This document shows positions 59,835 to 64,000 of a stretch of DNA of 64,000 bases, one piece after another. The notes beneath the pieces are model-generated. The model was not told the origin of the DNA. It saw only the letters and a program-made list of their open reading frames with translations, and ran no database searches. This stretch comes from Cunninghamella blakesleeana (taxonomy: Eukaryota; Mucoromycota; Mucoromycetes; Mucorales; Cunninghamellaceae): positions 6,384,001-6,448,000 of the forward strand of contig JAFCIZ010000001.1 in the NCBI GenBank assembly GCA_017871115.1, given 5' to 3'. The position numbers and the translations under genes were made by a program. Every line of letters starts with the position of its first letter. Position 1 is the first letter of the stretch.

Positions 59835-62217
59835 ATGAATGATATGGAAATGGATCTTGATATGAGTGATATCAATTCACCATCATCAGCAACAGTTCAT
59901 TCTTTTCAAGATGATTATTCAACACAAGAACAAGATTTACAACAAGAACAAAATAATAATAGTAGTAATGCAGGTCAACCTATAAAAATTCGTAAAAAAC
60001 CAGGCCGCAAGCCTAATCCAGCCAGTCCAAGTTTGCGTAAAGCCCAAAACCGAGCAGCACAACGAGCCTTTAGAGAAAGAAAAGAACGCCATATGAGGGA
60101 ATTGGAAACAGCCATCAAACAAATAAGAGAACAACGAGATAAATTATTCATAGAAAATGAACAACTTAAATCTGATTCAGAAATATTAAGATCAGAAAAT
60201 TGGTATTTAAAGGGAATAGTCTTGTCATTACAATTAGTCTGTTACCAACATAAATTGGCTATTCCACAACATGGTCCATTTATTAATGATCAAGCATTAT
60301 CTGTCATGGCTTTGTCTACTCCTGAACCTATTGCTGCTTATATGAATGTAAATGCTAATAGTAAATTGCCTACTCCCACACAATTAAATGGGTATCGTCA
60401 TTCTATTAAACAAAGAGATCGATATTTGTCTTCTGGTTCTATTTTGGTTACAAAAGACGATGTATCACAACAACGCTTATTCCCTTCTTTAAAATCTATG
60501 CCCCCCCTTCAATCTTCTCAACCTTCGCCATCTTCTACAGTAGCGAATGAAATTGGGTTTTCTGCGCCTTCTCCTTCATCAATGAGTACTTCCTCTTCTT
60601 CAACTCATCATCAACCTATATTATTACAGCAACAGCAGCAACAACAACAATATCATCATCTTCAACAGAAACAGCAACAACAACAAAAAGAAAATGAAAT
60701 GAATGATGATGATCAAAATACAATTAATATGCCATCTTTATCTCCTGTAGAAAAATCCTCTACCGATATCAATATGCCAACAATTCCTCTTCCCTCTTCT
60801 TCTTCTATACCAAGACCTCCTCAAAGTGAATCAATTACTTCTAATCTTGCTGCTATTCAAACTCTTCGTTTAAGATTGAGATTACAATCAGCTTGTGCAA
60901 GAATGGATTCTGTACCTTTTAGTATTCAACCTACTCTTTTACAAGTAAGTATTTTTTTTTAATAATAAATAAATAGTAAATACTTTAAAATTATATTTAT
61001 ATGAATATAATTTTTTATTTTATTTTGTTTTAGTTAACTATTCCACATGATCCCAGAATTGATTTAATTCCAACTGCTCATATGCGTGACCGAATGATTT
61101 TATTCCGTGAACAATTTGATTTAGATGATTGTTTTAAATGTTTATTAAGTTCATCCGTCTTCCACGGTGGTGATCCAGCAGAAGCAGGCAATTGGCAATT
61201 GCCTAAAGAATTCTTTGAAAAATATTGGTTTTTAACAATTGATTATACTTTAAGACGTACAACCAATCGATGGAGAGTATTACAAGGATTAAATGAATTA
61301 GAAAATGATCTTGGTACCAACAATGATAGTGCTTCTGCAGTAGATGGTCAATCAACAAATAATAATAATCAAAGTAACAATAGTATTAAAAGTAATACAA
61401 GTACAAAGGATGATGATGATAATAGTACAATTAAGAATGAAATGAATAATAATAAACAAGACAGTCACCTATGGGATAATGATACGTTAAGTGCTTCAGA
61501 TTCTGCTGCGTTAGCTGGTATACCTGCTTTAGAAGTTCAATCCAACCATTCTTCTTATATTCAAAAACCCTTGGATACTAATTTCGGTGTGGCTGATTTA
61601 TCAGCTTATCTTGGTATTGAATTTAGTAAAATAGAAAAAACACAACGTCAACAACAACAACAGCAACAGCTTCAATATATATCATCATCATCATCTATAT
61701 ATAATCAAAATAATAATAATCAAAATAATAATAATAATAATCATAATCATACCTTAAATCATCATCATCCAAACTCTGCATTATCATTAAATAATACTGA
61801 TTCTCCTTTACAACAATTTGAATCCTCCCCTGATTGTCATAGTAATGATTCTTTTGAACCTATACGACTAACTAATGGCTATTTATTACCACAGAAACAT
61901 CATCATCAACAGCAACAACAGCAACAACAGCATTTAAATCAAATAAATCCTACGCTAACGTTACCATCCTCTATTGCTACTTATCTTGAAGAACAACAAA
62001 AATCAATTTTAGTACAAGATTCTTCTTGGGAAAAAGGAACAGGAGATCCAAGTCATTCTGGTTATGGTAAAATAGATATAAATAAAAAAAAAAAGATAGA
62101 AAAAAGAAAAGGATAATAATAGAAACTATATACTCAATTTTTATTTATTTTTAATATATATATATAGATTTACTGGTCAATAGTTTTATTCATTCTGATT
62201 CCCATTCATTATCATAA
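59835..62217 (+). CDS. AP-1-type bZIP transcription factor with DUF3425-like region
   Basis: Exons 59835-60944, 61034-62066 and 62168-62217 join to 730 codons. The basic region is at about 66-86 (LRKAQNRAAQRAFRERKERH), with the N-R-A-A-Q-R-A-F-R pattern of fungal Yap1/Pap1-type factors, followed by a leucine zipper to about 125. A GRKP motif (about 57-60) precedes it. Low-complexity Ser/Gln/Asn stretches flank a second conserved block spanning the intron (LRLQSACARMDSVPFSIQPT, then TIPHDPRIDLIPTAHMRDRM and NWQLPKEFFEKYWFLTIDY), as in the DUF3425 C-terminal region of fungal bZIPs. Nuclear; targets unknown. Without the last intron the frame would end at 62116 in a Lys-rich tail (KKKKIEKRKG); splicing at 62067/62167 gives a more protein-like end, DLLVNSFIHSDSHSLS. 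Confidence 0.88.
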
Positions 62218-63122
62218 AAAAGAAAAAGAAAAAAGAAAAAAAGGAAATAAAACTAAAAAACAAAAACAGTGGTAGATTTATTTCTATATTTATTATATAT
62301 AATACTATACACTAAATTAAATATATGCACTTTTTTATGATTATGATTGATATTATTTCTGTTTTAATGTATCTTTAATTTATATAAGCATTTCTATGTA
62401 TACAACTTTTTTTTTATAAAAAATATTAAATTTATACCTAATTTATTTTTATATGTTATTTATTATGATTAATGAAATGTAATACAATTAAATATTCTAA
62501 TGGAAGTACTTTTTAGTGCTACATATAATTTTAGAGTTGTACGGACCAATTTTTATTTTTTTTTTCGTAAAAATGATTTATCCATTTTTTTTGGTACCCC
62601 ACACGTATACATTCATACTACAGAAAAAAAAGTTTTTTTCTAAAGGCGATTAGGAGTTTTAATCAACGGAAAGATATAGATCCATATATGTTTAAAAGAT
62701 TTTACTTTCTCTCTGTTTTGGCAATACCTCGATTTTATCCAAACATGTACAAGCATGTTTATATAATAGTAATTAATTTATATATATAAAAAAAAAAGAC
62801 AAAATAACATAAAATATTGAGAAATATTAAGATGTTTTTTTATAAATGTCAAACTTTATTTAATATGAAAATATACTATTGCTGTTGTTTTTATTATTAT
62901 TATATATACTATTACTACTACTACTAATAATAATAACAATAATAATAATAGTAAAAATAAGCTTGTGAGTATCTATATATATTAAAGTATTATTATTTTT
63001 TAAATAATAATAAATATAATTATTATCAATCTGAATGTATCTACTATATATAAATTTATATAAAAAAAAATTATGTAAAGTGTGTAATTTATAAAAAATT
63101 TTTTCCACAAGAAAAAATGAAA
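62218..63122. other. Convergent intergenic region
   Basis: AT-rich DNA between the bZIP gene and the glycosyltransferase 3' end, with AT runs and TAA/TAC trinucleotide repeats at 62890-62950. No gene. Confidence 0.5.
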
Positions 63123-64000
63123 TTAAAATAATTTAGGATTCTTATTAATCATAGCATGACTTTGATTATATTGGTATTGGATAGCTAAATCATATACACG
63201 GAAATAATCAAAAAGAGGACCAGTTGTTTCACGATGGGGAGTTTGCCAACTTAAAGCCAAAGCGGAATCAATAGTATGTAATAAAAATTGTTCTCTTTCG
63301 AGACGATGCTTTAATAGATAATGATAATCTTGGGCGGCTTGTTGAATTGCCATTTCCATTGATTGTTCATGTTCCTTTGGTTTTACTAAATCATATAAAT
63401 AAGCATTATAGGGCTGATTCATATAATTTTCTGCTGCTGTGGGACTAATGATTTCATTTTCATTTCCATTTTTATTCCCCGTTCTTGATAGTATAGGTGA
63501 TGGACGATTTTTCAAAAATTCACCTAATCCACCAGCACCAGTAGAAATGACAGGAGCACCAAACATTAATCCTTCAGCAGCCACTAAACCAAAACTTTCT
63601 GTAATACTTGGTACAAACACAAAATCTGCGGCTGCGCGACAATAAATTAGCCATTGTTCTTGCTCTTCTTTTGTTGTATGAATCATGACATGACCACGAT
63701 ATTTTTTCCCTAATGCCAAAACTTTTTCTAAAGGATAATCATTAGGTGAGCCAAACATTATTAACTTCATGTCTTGATTTTTAAATTCTTGAATAGCCCT
63801 TTCAAAACTTGCTAATCCTTTATTGTATTGGAATCGGCCAATAAATAATACAAGGGGTCGATGCTCATCTTCCTGTGATAAAAAGTTTTTTCGTATTAAC
63901 CATCTTTTGGCCTTCTTTTTATGTGAAGCAATATGGTCATCATTAATATTATCAGATAAGGTATAGGGTGTTTTTAACATTAAGGAGTTATTGGTAGGAG
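63123..64000 (-). CDS. GT-B glycosyltransferase, 3' part (starch/glycan synthase-like)
   Basis: The reading frame is open to the window edge (reading PTNSL before the first methionine in view), so this is a partial gene continuing beyond 64000; at least 290 codons are present. It shows the C-terminal Rossmann half of a GT1/GT4/GT5-type enzyme: RPLVLFIGRFQYNKGL, LIMFGSPNDYPLEKVLALG, and the donor-binding segment FVPSITESFGLVAAEGLMFG followed by PVISTGAGGLGEF. The E-S-F-G-L-V-A-x-E pattern is the nucleotide-sugar site. The GGLGEF end recalls glycogen/starch synthases and the synthase domain of alpha-glucan synthases, but GT4 enzymes are also possible. No membrane segment is in this part. Confidence 0.82.
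   Translation of the reverse strand, partial: PTNNSLMLKTPYTLSDNINDDHIASHKKKAKRWLIRKNFLSQEDEHRPLVLFIGRFQYNKGLASFERAIQEFKNQDMKLIMFGSPNDYPLEKVLALGKKYRGHVMIHTTKEEQEQWLIYCRAAADFVFVPSITESFGLVAAEGLMFGAPVISTGAGGLGEFLKNRPSPILSRTGNKNGNENEIISPTAAENYMNQPYNAYLYDLVKPKEHEQSMEMAIQQAAQDYHYLLKHRLEREQFLLHTIDSALALSWQTPHRETTGPLFDYFRVYDLAIQYQYNQSHAMINKNPKLF

Noticed and set aside
1..64000. tRNA, 5S rRNA, CRISPR array, insertion sequence or prophage
   Set aside because: No GTTCRA-type B box with cloverleaf, no regularly spaced repeats, no transposase or phage protein frames were seen on either strand.
63123..64000. Firm assignment of the edge gene as alpha-1,3-glucan synthase
   Set aside because: The donor-binding half resembles GT5-type synthases, but GT4 enzymes share the motif and the 5' part is outside the window.

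Overview
This is a nuclear segment of an early-diverging fungus, most likely Mucoromycota (a Mucorales-type genome). The evidence is the very AT-rich DNA, many short GT-AG introns stuffed with (TA)n, poly-Q/N/S tracts in otherwise conserved proteins, and the gene content: fungal She9/Mdm33, Mub1/SamB, Tvp38, a bZIP with a DUF3425-like tail, and a secreted flavin amine oxidase alongside ordinary mitochondrial SDHA and cytosolic eS27. SDHA and She9 argue against anaerobic, mitochondrion-lacking fungi. The genus was not determined. No tRNA, rRNA, CRISPR array, intact transposon or prokaryotic operon was seen.

Layout. 0.9-4.3 kb (+): CSC1/OSCA-type channel. 5.9-8.1 kb (-): MUB1-like MYND protein, divergent from 8.5-11.4 kb (+): DET1. 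11.7-17.5 kb (-): DNA2. 17.8-20.3 kb (-): secreted flavin amine oxidase. 21.2-22.7 kb (-): Tvp38/VTT membrane protein. 25.0-26.5 kb (+): single-pass membrane SH3 protein. 26.8-27.1 kb (-): small secreted protein. 27.5-30.0 kb (+): coiled-coil protein. 31.2-31.8 kb (+): small basic protein. 33.4-35.1 kb (+): SLC35F-type transporter, convergent with 35.7-37.1 kb (-): SLX1. 38.9-40.0 kb (-): Q/G/M/N-rich protein. 43.6-45.5 kb (+): MFS transporter, preceded by a decayed tandem duplicate of its own flanks. 46.8-47.6 kb (+): eS27. 47.9-49.7 kb (+): She9/Mdm33. 52.2-52.8 kb (+): small coiled-coil protein. 54.2-56.8 kb (+): SDHA. 57.3-58.1 kb (+): NEDD8. 59.8-62.2 kb (+): bZIP factor. 63.1 kb to the end (-): 3' part of a GT-B glycosyltransferase.

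Gene models were built by hand: each intron was placed at a GT-AG pair that keeps frame and restores family-conserved protein, and every complete multi-exon CDS sums to a multiple of three. Several first exons are tiny (6 nt in eS27, 18 nt in NEDD8) and SDHA has a 13-nt internal exon, all missed by plain ORF calling.

Functional themes. Genome maintenance is represented by DNA2 and SLX1. Ubiquitin-type control is represented by MUB1 (Ubr2 partner), DET1 (DDB1-CUL4 adaptor family) and NEDD8 (cullin modifier). Mitochondrial function is represented by SDHA and She9. The rest are membrane transport and housekeeping genes with no evident cluster logic. I do not see an undescribed multi-gene system. 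The best unexplained signals are the decayed MFS tandem duplicate with a conserved non-coding block, the DET1/MUB1 divergent pair in a fungus, recurrent T(n)A(n) blocks, a thrice-repeated AT-rich word, and several unrecognised small proteins.
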